NCBI GenBank assembly: GCA_964020155.1
Contig: OZ026549.1
Location: 2,399,633 to 2,463,632 of the forward strand
Length of the DNA stretch: 64,000 nt
Reading direction: 5' to 3'
From: Chondrilla cf. caribensis
Lineage: Eukaryota; Porifera; Demospongiae; Chondrillida; Chondrillidae
Part shown: positions 1 to 18,900 of the stretch, piece after piece
Layout of the letters: the number at the start of each line of letters is the position of its first letter
How positions within the stretch are numbered: position 1 is the first letter of the stretch
Notes under the pieces: generated by a model
What the model saw: only the letters and a program-made list of their open reading frames with translations
What the model was told of the DNA's origin: nothing
Database searches by the model: none
Translations under genes and position numbers: made by a program

Positions 1-184
1 CAATGTACGAAACAGGTAACAATGAAGTGGCTATAACATGGAGGTTATCATCCATTAATTAATTGACAAGTGCAAGTCAGTAAGCGTATTGACACAGCAC
101 ATGTACATCTCCCATAAATGGACTGGTATACTCATACTAACAGTCGCTACACTGACAGATGCAAACATACACACACTAATACGT

Positions 185-364
<180 letters not shown>

Positions 365-710
365 TTCCACTGTCAATGGAAACAGCACGGGTATATTTAC
401 AGGGACGGTCCACTTCAAGTCTCCCCAAATGCTTCTGCTTCTTACTAGAACATATCAGAGAAACTCTTGAACATTTAAGAAGCGAGTCACACAAAAATGC
501 GACTATTCTCTTTTTTCCACTCTTCACAGCCACCATCAATACAGAATCACCCTCATTTGTACGTAGGTTGTGGTCAAAAGGATCCTACAAGTGTTGAGGC
601 AGATAGATAGAAACTGGTACATACTTGAGTGTGCAAGGTGTATGAACTACTGGGTATAATACGCATGGCATACACATTTAATGACACATATGAACATGTG
701 AGTAGGCATT

Positions 711-712
<2 letters not shown>

Positions 713-770
<58 letters not shown>
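713..770. repeat. (CA)n microsatellite
   Basis: Pure CA tract of about 58 bp. The flanking sequence from 362 to 1728 contains no coding region or RNA that I can support. Confidence 0.95.
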
Positions 771-772
<2 letters not shown>

Positions 773-1728
773 GGGCAGATACGACATGTCTGTTCCAGTG
801 ACATTATTGAAATGGCTGCCTGAATTATCATTAATTGTGAAATTTGTCAGTTTTTCTGCAAATAACTTCCAAAGCACAACTAAAGACATCCAACCTTTCA
901 CACACATTTGTACTACAACTTACTCATTTCAAAAAGTACTGTTTACGTCCCTGATCAAGTAATTCTGGCATGATGAGCCATACGAAATTGGCTAACATTG
1001 GGAATCTGTTAAGTTGTATGAGAGCAACTGCCATATTTTTAGAATATGAAGGTAGTCAAATATGATATCAACATTTTTACTGATAGGGCACTACATACCA
1101 TATTCCGTTGAAGATGATTTGCCATCCTATGTCTAATTATTGGGAAAATTCACATGAAAATACTACTTTTTCAATGCACGGGACAATTTGTAAATGCTGT
1201 TTGTGGAACAAGTGTGATTATCAGGTGAACTGCCCATAACTGGGCTACAAATCAGGCCATTCAATTGCTTACATAACATAAAACCAAAAGATATTTAAAA
1301 TCGTTGGAATTTTGATGTGCCATTATATGTTACACCCACCCACTCACTCCCCCCACCCACACACACATACTGTATAATATTGTACAGAGATTTATACTAT
1401 TATGGTGTGGACCACCATATAAAAGTACCTGCCAAGTAAATTTGAATTCCTTCATTTCAGATTTATTTTGCACAGCATCTAGAACTCTAACAACATAAGG
1501 AGATACGTGGATAAATACACAAGATCAGGTATTACGTAATACGTAACTATAGCACCTCTGGTAAGGCTGTAGGGGATATACAGACACTGTGGTTTGGTTA
1601 TCTACAAGGGTGAGGCCTAAGTTAGCAATCAAACTCAAGTGTCTGCAAACACTACAGCCCTACTACATAGGTTTGTTAGTTCTATGTGGTATGTTTATGC
1701 ATAATAATAGTAATTATAATTATGCATA

Positions 1729-2310
1729 CAGTGGACCCTCATTTATCCGGACTTCATTTATCTGGAGGCTCGGATTATCCGGACCCCAAATTTCCAGGGA
1801 TAGCTACTTGCACATTGGCCATTTGGCCTTAGTGGTGAATAATAATAATAGGTACACATGCTTGAACAGTCAGCAAACAAGTAATTCGAGTTAAAAAATC
1901 TTGAGTGTCTTCCTTAGGTTCAGAAGAACCCTCGTTGAAGTTATTATGTTTGGCGAAGCTTCAACGCACGCGTTCCAGCCCAATTTCTCATCCATTCAAA
2001 ATCGGCCATCTTTTTTCGTGCAATATAAACTAGAATATAAATTCATCGTTCCCGTTATGTGTAGGAGCACATATTATTAGATGTAGACGAGCGTTACATT
2101 CCGGAAGTCGAAATGAAAACAATAATATAGGGAAAATGGAAAAAGTTCCCAACCCTTTGTTGTGTTTTGCTTTATAGCCAACATGTAGCCAAATAGTGAG
2201 TAATATATTGACCTATGATAATGCATTCAGTCCCGTTTCAGTTATCTGAACGTTTCACATATCCGACCACCCCTCGGTCCCAAGGTGTTCGGATAAGTGA
2301 GGGTCCACTG
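1729..2310. mobile_element. Tigger/pogo-like MITE
   Basis: The ends are terminal inverted repeats: the left end reads CAGTGGACCCTCATTTATCC and the right end is its near-perfect reverse complement (ggataagtgagggtccactg). The terminal CAGTGGACCCTC and the TATCCGG-like repeats are typical of the pogo/Tigger branch of Tc1/mariner elements. A TA lies on the left flank; the right flank reads TG, so the expected TA duplication is not intact. No transposase frame is present, so this is a non-autonomous copy. The interior (about 1878-2020) resembles, in inverted orientation, the sequence at 5215-5365. Confidence 0.8.
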
Positions 2311-2764
2311 TGATAATAACAATATGATAGTATAACAACTCATAACATAAATTCATTGCAACATAATCGGAATTGCACCGTAATCACATTAAAAGTTTTT
2401 TGTAATTTGTACTGCTGCAGGTAGGTCACATGTACGTCAGCATTGAACGCAGAAACCAATAACTTTTGGTTTTAAGTTATGTAAACAATCGAATCACCCA
2501 ATTTGGAGGTAAGTCATGAGCAGTCACATTATAATCATGCTTGTTCCACAACCATCACAAGAGCATTCGCAAATTCGTCATTGAAGAAGTTATAATTTCT
2601 TGTGAATTGCGCCAATAGGTAGGCATAGGATAGCGAATTGCCTCAGGTATGACTGTTGGGCACATTTTGTGAGACTAGCTGTTTTGGGATGTTGTTATGA
2701 AACAATGACGTAATGCTTAACTCGAGATATGTGCGTCAAATGTATATATCACGGTAGTTTTTCG

Positions 2765-3065
2765 AGTGTGGTGGATTGTTCTAGCATTCCAATGGATTTT
2801 ATGAAAGCTAAACAGCTGTCATCAGCAAGAAAATGTTCTTACAAGATAAATCTAGATTTTCACCAATGGAGCAGTTATATCTATTACTTTGTTGAGATGA
2901 CCACTCACTATAATCAGTATCTTCTTCCTATAGTGGTGGTATCTCAACAACAGTAATAGATATAAACTGCTCCATCGGTGACAATTTAGATGATTATTAT
3001 CTTCGTCTTTGCTAAATGTATGCTGGTAACATCCATAAAACCCACTGGAATTGGAACATTGGCCA
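2765..3065. repeat. Long imperfect inverted repeat (foldback hairpin)
   Basis: The sequence reads almost as a palindrome. The inner arms 2861-2912 and 2929-2980 pair with few mismatches around a loop of about 16 bases. Weaker complementarity continues outward, for example a run containing ccaatggattttatg on the left against cataaaacccactgg on the right. It carries no credible protein. It could be a foldback element, a MITE dimer, or a source of hairpin RNA. The remaining sequence to 3808 holds nothing I can identify. Confidence 0.75.
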
Positions 3066-3808
3066 ATTTCATATGTTTTATTGGAGCTGCAATTTTAACA
3101 TTACTCAAGTAAAATATTGATATTTGAAATAAGAAATGCAAATTACAAACGTACATAAAGAGTTCAGGTATTGTTGTTAAGCTTGAAACATCATTCGCAG
3201 AGAAAAATTAGCATATTGAAATCATCCTAAAATTTGGCGACCATTCTGTCAACACCAATGATGTCGACATGTCATACCTGTGGTATACATAATATCGTAG
3301 AGATCGACTCGTTGTTACAAATTCAGATAATGTATATCGATTAAGTGTTCACCCAACATGAAATAATTGCAATTGCACGAGTTATGACTGTAAAGATCAT
3401 CAGGTCGAAACGCTGCACAATTATTGCAATGTTTGAGTTATATAAATAAACATGTATTAACGCTAAATGTTACGTACAGGTTAAAACTGACACTTTCATT
3501 TGGGATTAGAAAGTATCGAAACAACATTGAATGTCCATGTGACTATGCATGCAGAAACAGGGACACTCAACATAGTGTTTCACGGGGGAATGAAACTGGT
3601 AACTTCCTCCTATTGTAGGTATGTACACATGCGTATCTCTCGGTAGCAAGGTGAAAAGGGAGAAATGGATACTATACTAACATACGTAGTTTCACATTAA
3701 GGAATGTCTTTATAATAAAAGAGTGAAACCCTACACCAAAAATGAATTATTGCATGCATTGCTACTGTGGCCAACGTCTTGGGGAGAACAGATATTATTA
3801 CAACTCAC

Positions 3809-10759
<6,951 letters not shown>

Positions 10760-12487
10760 CTGTAGGAGAAAGGATAGGATATACATATTTGTAAACAGTT
10801 AATTTATAACAGGATTCCATGCAAAGAACTATAGTACAGATCATAGGCAGGTATGACGTGCAGAATAGAGTGGCAAAAACAATGAAGACCGTGAATGAAT
10901 ATTCAAGGCCAAGTAAAACGACAAATCAATTTCTAACATTCTTTATTTAGCACCAGAAGGTTCTTTTGTGTAGTCTCAACTTTCGCTGGATAAATTCAAA
11001 CATAAACACTCAACCAAGGAGGAGGGAGGATATTATAATTTGAGTTAGATATACAACACTATGATATACAAACAGACAAGACCTCAGACACAGGGGGAAC
11101 ATGAAAAGAAGAGAAGGTCCAGGTCTAAAACTGATCTGTCTACTAGTGAGACACGACCAATTAGCCAGGCCAGCGCTCATATACAGCCAAAGGTATCAGA
11201 TCGAGTCACGTTTTCACCATTCAGTATCAATCCTAGCAGTGTCAATATGTGCACCGATTATTTGGGAAGGGTAACTCGACGTTTAACTTTTCTGCTAAGC
11301 GGCTAAGACCTAAGAAATTTGAAATTTCGCTGTCGAACGTCAGGTGTTGAAAGTGGGCTTAGGTCTGGGTTTCAGTTAGGGTTAGACAATTTGGTCCTAT
11401 GTGGCCTACTATGGACCCTGATTCGTCCAGCTGAACCACGGAGCGAATGAGTACACTACACGCAGAGGACTAAAAGGTAGACGTAAGGCCAACAATAGGT
11501 AGGAATGTTAACGCCAATCAAAGTCACGTCAGAACTGTATTCCTTCACTTAGATATCTTCGAGTAATACCACGTGGAACTCACATTTCAGTTCGTCATCA
11601 CCATTAGACCCTGGTCCGTCCATGATTTTACCTTTTTCCGAGTGAACTTCGATCAGGAATGAGACTTAATGGTCACGCGGAGATTACGTCATGATATTAT
11701 TTTCGAAACCCCATACGTAGGGGATTCCCTAGAGAAACTCCGCGACGCCCTTCGGAAACATCCATTCGACCGTCATACTTACGAATACGAAGTTATCGGG
11801 ATAATAAAAAGTACACCAAGCTCTACATGGGTTTCATCAGGCTCAGGCCAGTAATTAAGATGTTTTCCATTGATGATCGCTGACACTAGCATAATATTAG
11901 CTATTATGCTATATTGTGTGTTCAATTGCATGATGCGTTTTAAGACAGCTTTCATTAGTGGACTGTACCTGATGGTACACACATGTGGAGAATCGACCAG
12001 TTTCCTTTCCAAGCACTGGTTGGCAATCACTGGTTGTCAAAGTGACTAGCTGTGACTGGAACAGTTAGCTACATTGTCTGTTCTTATATTGGTTTGACCA
12101 CCAGAACCAATGGTAAGTTAACACCCAGTGACATGCTCTGTGTAGGTTTTACAGTATTGGGTATAATAAGGTTAAGTACTTACTACAAGAAGCATATTGG
12201 GGTTGAGACATTATGAACATTGTGTGTTCATATAACCTGCGTAACAAGGTTGAATGTGCAATCAATAATTAATAATATGTACCTAGACTTATGTTGGTGA
12301 TTACTTGGAATGGCATTCTGAGTACACATTCACATGTATATATTATGTAGGCTTGTGCACATGTACACAAGTTATGAGCACCTTATAAAATTTTGTTAGA
12401 TACATAATAATATATATATATATATAATATGTAGTATATTTACTGGGTACATTAAAAGTTACTGTCTACTAGTACAGTGAATTCTCA
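10760..12487. other. Intergenic stretch, no supported gene
   Basis: It should contain the missing 5' exon(s) of the minus-strand ankyrin gene. One candidate minus-strand segment lies around 11797-11880, with WPEPDETHVELGVLF followed by a consensus GTAAGT donor near 11790. I could not join it in frame, so I do not annotate it. A TA-rich run occurs at 12410-12430. Confidence 0.4.
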
Positions 12488-12491
12488 TTAA

Positions 12492-13466
12492 CACATCGTG
12501 CACCATGCGCCGTATGCGCCCTGAACCGGATGTGGTTTCTGTGTACCATGCGCCGTATGCGCCCTGATCGCGTAAGAACTTTTCGATCGACTTTTCCCCT
12601 GTTACTTTCTATAGTAACGCTATACAAGCATTACATCAATGGAAAGGCTAAAGATAGAACTCGCCATCTACGTATAGAAAACGGCACCTTCTATTTCGAA
12701 AATCTCGAGAAAATCAACCTCGAACTATTACTAAACAAACTTTGTGGTCATGATTTTCTAAACTTGGAAAAATATGTTAAAAATCATTTGAACAAACTAG
12801 AAACAAGCAGGAAATTGCACAAAATCTTCAACAGGTTACAACAAAACTGTACATATTATGACATTCTCAAAATAGAACTAAAATTGCACGATATCGTGCC
12901 AGCGAACTACAGATAGTTCTAGTTAAGCCAGGTAGTCTGCTGCAGCATGAAGGAGTGACGTTCGCTTCCAGAAAAGGGCCTGTGCCTGGTGCCAAAAGCA
13001 AGGATATCGTGCGCCATCCGGCCGAGTACACGAAACTGTGTATGGCTGTTCCACCTGCAATGTTCATCTCCACCGCGACGCTTGTTTCCAAAGATACCAC
13101 GATGAAGTTGTTTTTGTGTCTCAAGTGCCATCGGATAACTCTACGTAGGAATTAGATGTTAGTTAAGACTCTTTAGAAACTTTTCCGTGACTGTAGCCAT
13201 GATAATATAGTCCGCGTAACTTTATCACTTGTCCGATCTTTGAATTTGCTGTAAACCACTTTGTTATTTTCATTTTCGTATTCTTTGTCTTTTGGAGTAA
13301 TCAATAAGTGAAACTTGCTATACAATAAATCAACTCGATCGAAAGATAGAACGAAAAAACGAATCGTCTCTATAAAATTACACGTGGCGCAGACATGTGA
13401 CACTTCTTATGGTAACTAGAGGCGAGTTCCGTTTACCGCTTCCGGTTTCTTATGGTGCACGATGTG
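12492..13466. mobile_element. TTAA-flanked terminal-inverted-repeat element, possibly piggyBac-like
   Basis: Both ends carry the perfect 15-bp inverted repeat CACATCGTGCACCAT, and both are flanked by TTAA (12488-12491 and 13467-13470). TTAA duplication is the hallmark of piggyBac insertion, although the terminal bases are not the usual ones for that family. A 23-bp direct repeat beginning accatgcgccgtatgcg occurs twice near the left end, at about 12503 and 12546. Inside are a 128-codon plus-strand frame (12530-12916) and a 66-codon frame (12955-13155), neither recognised. GC content is visibly higher in the second frame than in the surroundings. It is probably non-autonomous, or carries captured sequence. 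Confidence 0.65.
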
Positions 13467-13689
13467 TTAATCTGCCACTGCTTTATTGGCCAAACACGTT
13501 TATCTGCCGCCAATTTGGGTATTAAGGAATGAAGTACCCATTTTGGTAACAATATTATACAGGCAATCATGATAAAACGACATAATTATTATTTTTAATT
13601 TTGTTCTTGCACATGCCATTTTTCTTTCAGTCAATGCATTATCATGTGGATCAAAATATGGATAATATGAACATTAAGTAGTGTTACGT

Positions 13690-14610
13690 TAATGTTAACA
13701 CTACAAATACACACTCTTTCAAGGCATATGCCTAAGAGTATAATTCAATATGTCTCTCAATCTGAACAATAATTCACTATTGGATCAAAGGTTAGTTCAT
13801 CAAAGTCAGTCACAAGTATTGACTAATTATTATTAAATCAACGCCATGTTCAGTAAAGCAAAACAATGTCTGCATATACCACAAACACCCACATCGAAGT
13901 ATTTCAAGCGCATCTACATGGGTTGCATCAGACTTGTTCTCTTTGAATGTCATTGAACCAAGCAATGTTGAATAATAATTAAAAACTATTCAATAACGGA
14001 CAACATAAGGACAGCTTTGAACTTCTTTTCATGTCTTGCCTACAAAGTGATATCTGTCTTGGAAATTTCTATTACAAATTCCTACCGTAAATACGCAGTC
14101 TCTCATAGCATATACCTAAGGGGATAATTCAAAAGTGACACTTGTTTCGAACATTAATTTGGAAGGTTAGTTTATGAAATCTGTCTTTCTAACATATTTA
14201 AACGGAATAGAATACTACATGTATTTACTAATTATTAGTAAATTGACGCCATGTTCAGTAAAGCAAAACAATGTCTGCATTTACCACAAACACCCACATC
14301 GAAGTATTTCAAGCGCATCTACATGGGTTGCATCAGACTTGTTCTCTTTGAATGTCATTGAACCAAGCAATGTTGAATATAATAATTAAGAACCATTCAA
14401 TAACAGACAACATAAGGACAGCTTTGAACTTCTTTTCATGTCTTGCCTACAAAGTGATATCTGGCTTGGAAATTTCTATTATAAATTCCTATGGCCATAT
14501 TATATAAACACCGTAAATACGCAGTCTCTCATAGCATATACCTAAAGGGATAATTCGAAAGTGTCACTTGATTCGAACATTAATTTGGAAGGTTAGTTTA
14601 TGAAATCTGT
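13690..14610 (+). repeat. Triplicated promoter/first-exon block upstream of gene A
   Basis: A block recurs with the order ccatgttcagtaaagcaaaa, ctacatgggttgcatcagac, caaagtgatatctg and catagcatatacctaa, then aatttggaag followed by gttagttt. Near-complete copies span about 13845-14170 and 14245-14590, and a third partial 3' end lies near 13715-13795. The same block occurs once upstream of B, C and D. The 3' ends look like splice donors, so each copy may be an alternative first exon of gene A. A TATAAA lies at 14503-14508 in the last copy. Confidence 0.65.
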
Positions 14611-15967
14611 CATTCTAAGATATTTAAATGTGATAAAATATTACTACTACTAATTATTATCAAGCAGAAATATACAGTATTATCTACTTTTAATATCACT
14701 ACAATACAATCTTAGTTTAACATTTCAGTTTCAAATTATCTTGTGGATATACTGTAATAGTTATTCAATAATTCAGAGGTTGTAAGAAATATGTATGTTA
14801 TTTCTTCAAACCTAACTGGCTGTGCTGTGTACCTAATGGCAGATATTCGCCTTTCTGAAACTATTTTATCAAATGGACTCCAGGACAAAATTACCACTTA
14901 CATCATTGTTTTTAATGGATCTTACCACTGGAAGCAAGGTCCTTGATTTTAGAATGGCCTTAAAAAGGTACAGCTGTATCCGACTGAGCATATGTGTGTA
15001 TGGGATGGCAATGATCACTGAATCCAATCCAATCTCAGACTGCTGGAAACCATAATTTATGGCCAGCTGATTACTGTAAGCCTAGACTGCATGACATATT
15101 ATATAATATTATAGTTGCATGTTATACCATCCATGTTCATAGCATGAAAGGACTTTGTTGGAGTGGATAATGTCCCACTGAGGAGACATTCACTAACTTC
15201 AAATTCCATAAACCAATAAAATTATATTCGAAATAGCTGATAGAAGAATTTTGGCACATGAGCAAAGCATAATATACTCTTCAGCAAAACAGACTCCAAC
15301 AGGGATTAGCCATGCATGTCTATCATGCTCATGGCCCAACTACACTCTATTCAATTTCACTGTTTTGAAAATGTAAAACCTCAATGTTATCAAAACATTT
15401 ATATGCACTTGCAAGTCATACTAGAGCACGTATACACATAATACAATGTACAATGTAATAGCTAGTATTTATAACTAATTTGGTTAGTTGGTATATACCA
15501 CTAAGCAGAACCCTAAAGCCCTGTATAACACAGCTCAAAAAAATATCAATATCTATTTGGGCGGCCAATACAGTTTAAAATGTTATTAACACTTAACAGT
15601 CAAGGTAATAGTAATCCATAATATGCATATATCATGTACACTCAAAGACTTTCACTATTTCAATATTTTACCATAATATACATACTAATATGAGGTTGGT
15701 GCTGTTCATATGAAATGGGATCGTTCACTTGTGGGGGACCCTATTTACCCATAACATTGAATTGCATAACATTACGTAAAATGAAGTCAGGATTATTTCT
15801 TAGCAAGTCCACAATATTCAATAAATCGAGGATTTATTAATTCTCGCTTAATCATGTTTCATCAGATTTTTTTCTGTAACATTTGCTTATTCAAGTCGTC
15901 AGGATCTGAAACGATTTCAATGACAATCTCAACCAGTGGAAGAATGCAATCGGTAAAGAGCATTAGG

Positions 15968-18900
15968 ATGAGGTTCTTCCGTTTTCTGGTAATACTGAAT
16001 CTATTACAATTGTTGAAAGGTTAGAAAATTTTATGGACAGGCATGTTTTCATTGATGAAAGGCCATATTGTGATATTGTTCTTGATACTATTGTAAATAT
16101 GTGTATATATAATATATATGGGATATCTATATATTCCAAGATACGGTAAATCGATAAGTAGGCAACAATACGTTGACTGGTGTTGTTATGCTATTATTCA
16201 CTAGGTTCCCCTGATATTACTGTGGTTATTGATGGCTACACAGTTGACTCTGTTGAGTCATCACCAGCTTTACTACCACTAGGAACAGCTCTTGTGTTAG
16301 TGTGTAGAGTCAGTGGAATACCACAGAGACAGATCAAATATAACTGGACATGTCCAGATGATCCATGTGAACGTCCACGAAGTTTGGGGAGAAAGGTTGT
16401 TAACAGCAACATTCTAGCAGTCAATATAACTTCTGACAGTGATGGAGGAACATACACCTGTGAAGTATCAAGAGATGAGGCAGATGGGGGATACAGCCAA
16501 AATTATACACTTCTTGTTACAGGTATGGTTCAACCGTTATTATTATCCATGTAAATTAAAAAAATGCAAACATTATTTTCTATCAAGGTGCAGATAAAAA
16601 TTTGCAGACACTCCTAAATAGAATCTATGCAGTGTACAAATTACTCAATATCTGTATATTGTTATCATGGTATTAGGAGGGAATTATATCCACAGTTATG
16701 GGAGACTTGTCCACTCTCAACAAGTAATAACTAGAGTTGATCAGCTACTACCACCTGGTAATATAAGTGGGCCTGGAAGAATGGACTGTATAAGGACCAA
16801 ACCTGAACCTGCTGTTATTGTGTTGAATGGGACTAGTATAGGAACAAACCCAGCAAGAGATCCAGTATATCAAAGTATTGAGAATGATGAGGAGATAAAT
16901 ACTGTATTCTTCAAACCATCTTATTTGGAAATTTTGAAAAGTACATATGGATACTGCGCAAACTATATTGACTCATCTTTTTACCTGGCAACATCACCAG
17001 GTTAGTCACTGAAAATATTCACTAGACTAGTTACTGTATTACTCCATGTATCAGCTAGCAGCTACCAATCAAAGTGATAACCATCTATGTATATGTACGT
17101 ACGTTGGTATAACCAAAAAGATACATAATATTCTTGAAACAGCTGCAGACTGTTTAATTTGGAAAGTTTTATTCCTAATTGCAGGTACTTTATTCAATGT
17201 TTGGATCGTTGGACTTTTTTGGCACAGGTTGAATTATAATGTTAAAATTATACTCAGTCCCATTCCACCTGGCATTTCACAAGTGATAATAGGATATGAA
17301 CGTCATGACCTTGGAGTTACACTACAGGGAAAGTATGCAAATATTCAGAGACATACAAATCGTGTACTCTCATCACTAGTACCAGGTGCTGAGTACACAG
17401 TCATTGTACTCGGATTGGGTGGAACTTCAAGGAGTAGGAATATCACAAGGATGTCATTTAGAGCCAAACCAGCAAGTACGTGTATCTAGTATTGCAATAA
17501 TTTTTGGATTAGTGTTGGGATGTAAGTTATGAAGGTTAAATATAATAAGATACCACGTATAAAATCAGTTTTCATATTAATTTTTCATATTAATATCATG
17601 GCTACATATATTTGCAATATAATTATTGATTCTTACATATTGAATTAGAACCATCTGCTCCAAGGCATCCCTGCATAATTGGAGATAGTGGAGATGAAAT
17701 GAAACTACATTGGATACCTCCACTGGAACCCAACGGAGATGTCTACTATCTCATTCAATTTGAGTCATATGATGGAAATTATTGTATAACATTGAACACT
17801 TCAACTTGGTTAACTTCCTTCAATTTGACAGGATTACAAAGTGGGGAGAACTACAACATCACAGTGGTGTCAGTGAACTCAGCAGGAAGGAGTGATACTT
17901 CACCAGTTCTGTATTACAGGCATGAATGTCATCCTGAAGGTGAGTTTTGATTGCATGCTTTTCATGCATATAGTAAAACTAAATCAATGCTCACACAAAA
18001 GTTAGTTTGAGTTTTACAAACATCACAAATGGTAGCTACATACAAGTGTAACTCAATGCTTATTTAAACTTAGCAATGGGTTCCTGTACTGTACATCTGG
18101 AAATATTGGCAGGGGTATATATTTACTGGGCATATTTGCAAATTTTGAATCTACCGCCAAATTATCATCCGCCAAATTATGGCTCAGAAATGCATGGCCT
18201 TACAATGTAATCTTTCCTTCATTCAAGCATAGTATTATATTTATAGCCTATGAATATAATTATAAACCAGGGGATGGCAACCTCCAAAAATAAATATCAC
18301 CAAAGTTTAACTCTGAATTAACTCCAAATTGCCAAACATATTTCTCGTCAAAATTATTTGTTACATGGTATAGACATTCAAAGGGAATAAGGAAAGGAAA
18401 TTAATTTGTGAATTGAGATGAATTGGGATTGCTATATTATATTATGCTATTCAGTCACTCCATATACTAAATAGGAAATGAAAGGGATCAACACATCAAA
18501 TTGTACTCACTGGTTGTACCATTATAATCGTCCAGATTTTCCTGAGGTTATTGTGGTCATTGATGGCTACACAGTTGATTCTACCCAGTCTTCACCAGCT
18601 TCACTACCACTAGGAACAGCTCTTGTGTTGGTCTGTAGAGTCAGTGGAATACCACAGAGACAGATCAAATATAGCTGGACATGTCCAGATGGTCCATGTG
18701 AACGTCCAGGATATGTGGGGAGAAAGGTTGTTAACGGCAATATTCTAGCAATCAATGTAACTTCTGACAGTGATGGAGGAACATACACCTGTGAGGTATC
18801 AAGAGATGAGACAGATGGGGGATACATTCAAAATTATACCCTTCTTGTAACAGGTATGTTTGCAATTATTCATTGTAATTTCGGAAAACATATGATCATT

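Noticed and set aside
11669..11854. 61-codon plus-strand frame with DSLEKLRDALRKHPFDR
   Set aside because: It looks somewhat protein-like but has no domain I know, no splice partners and no paralog in the window.
16236..16457. Minus-strand open frames opposite the Ig exons (also near 18567)
   Set aside because: They mirror the conserved Ig exons and lack their own splice or start context.
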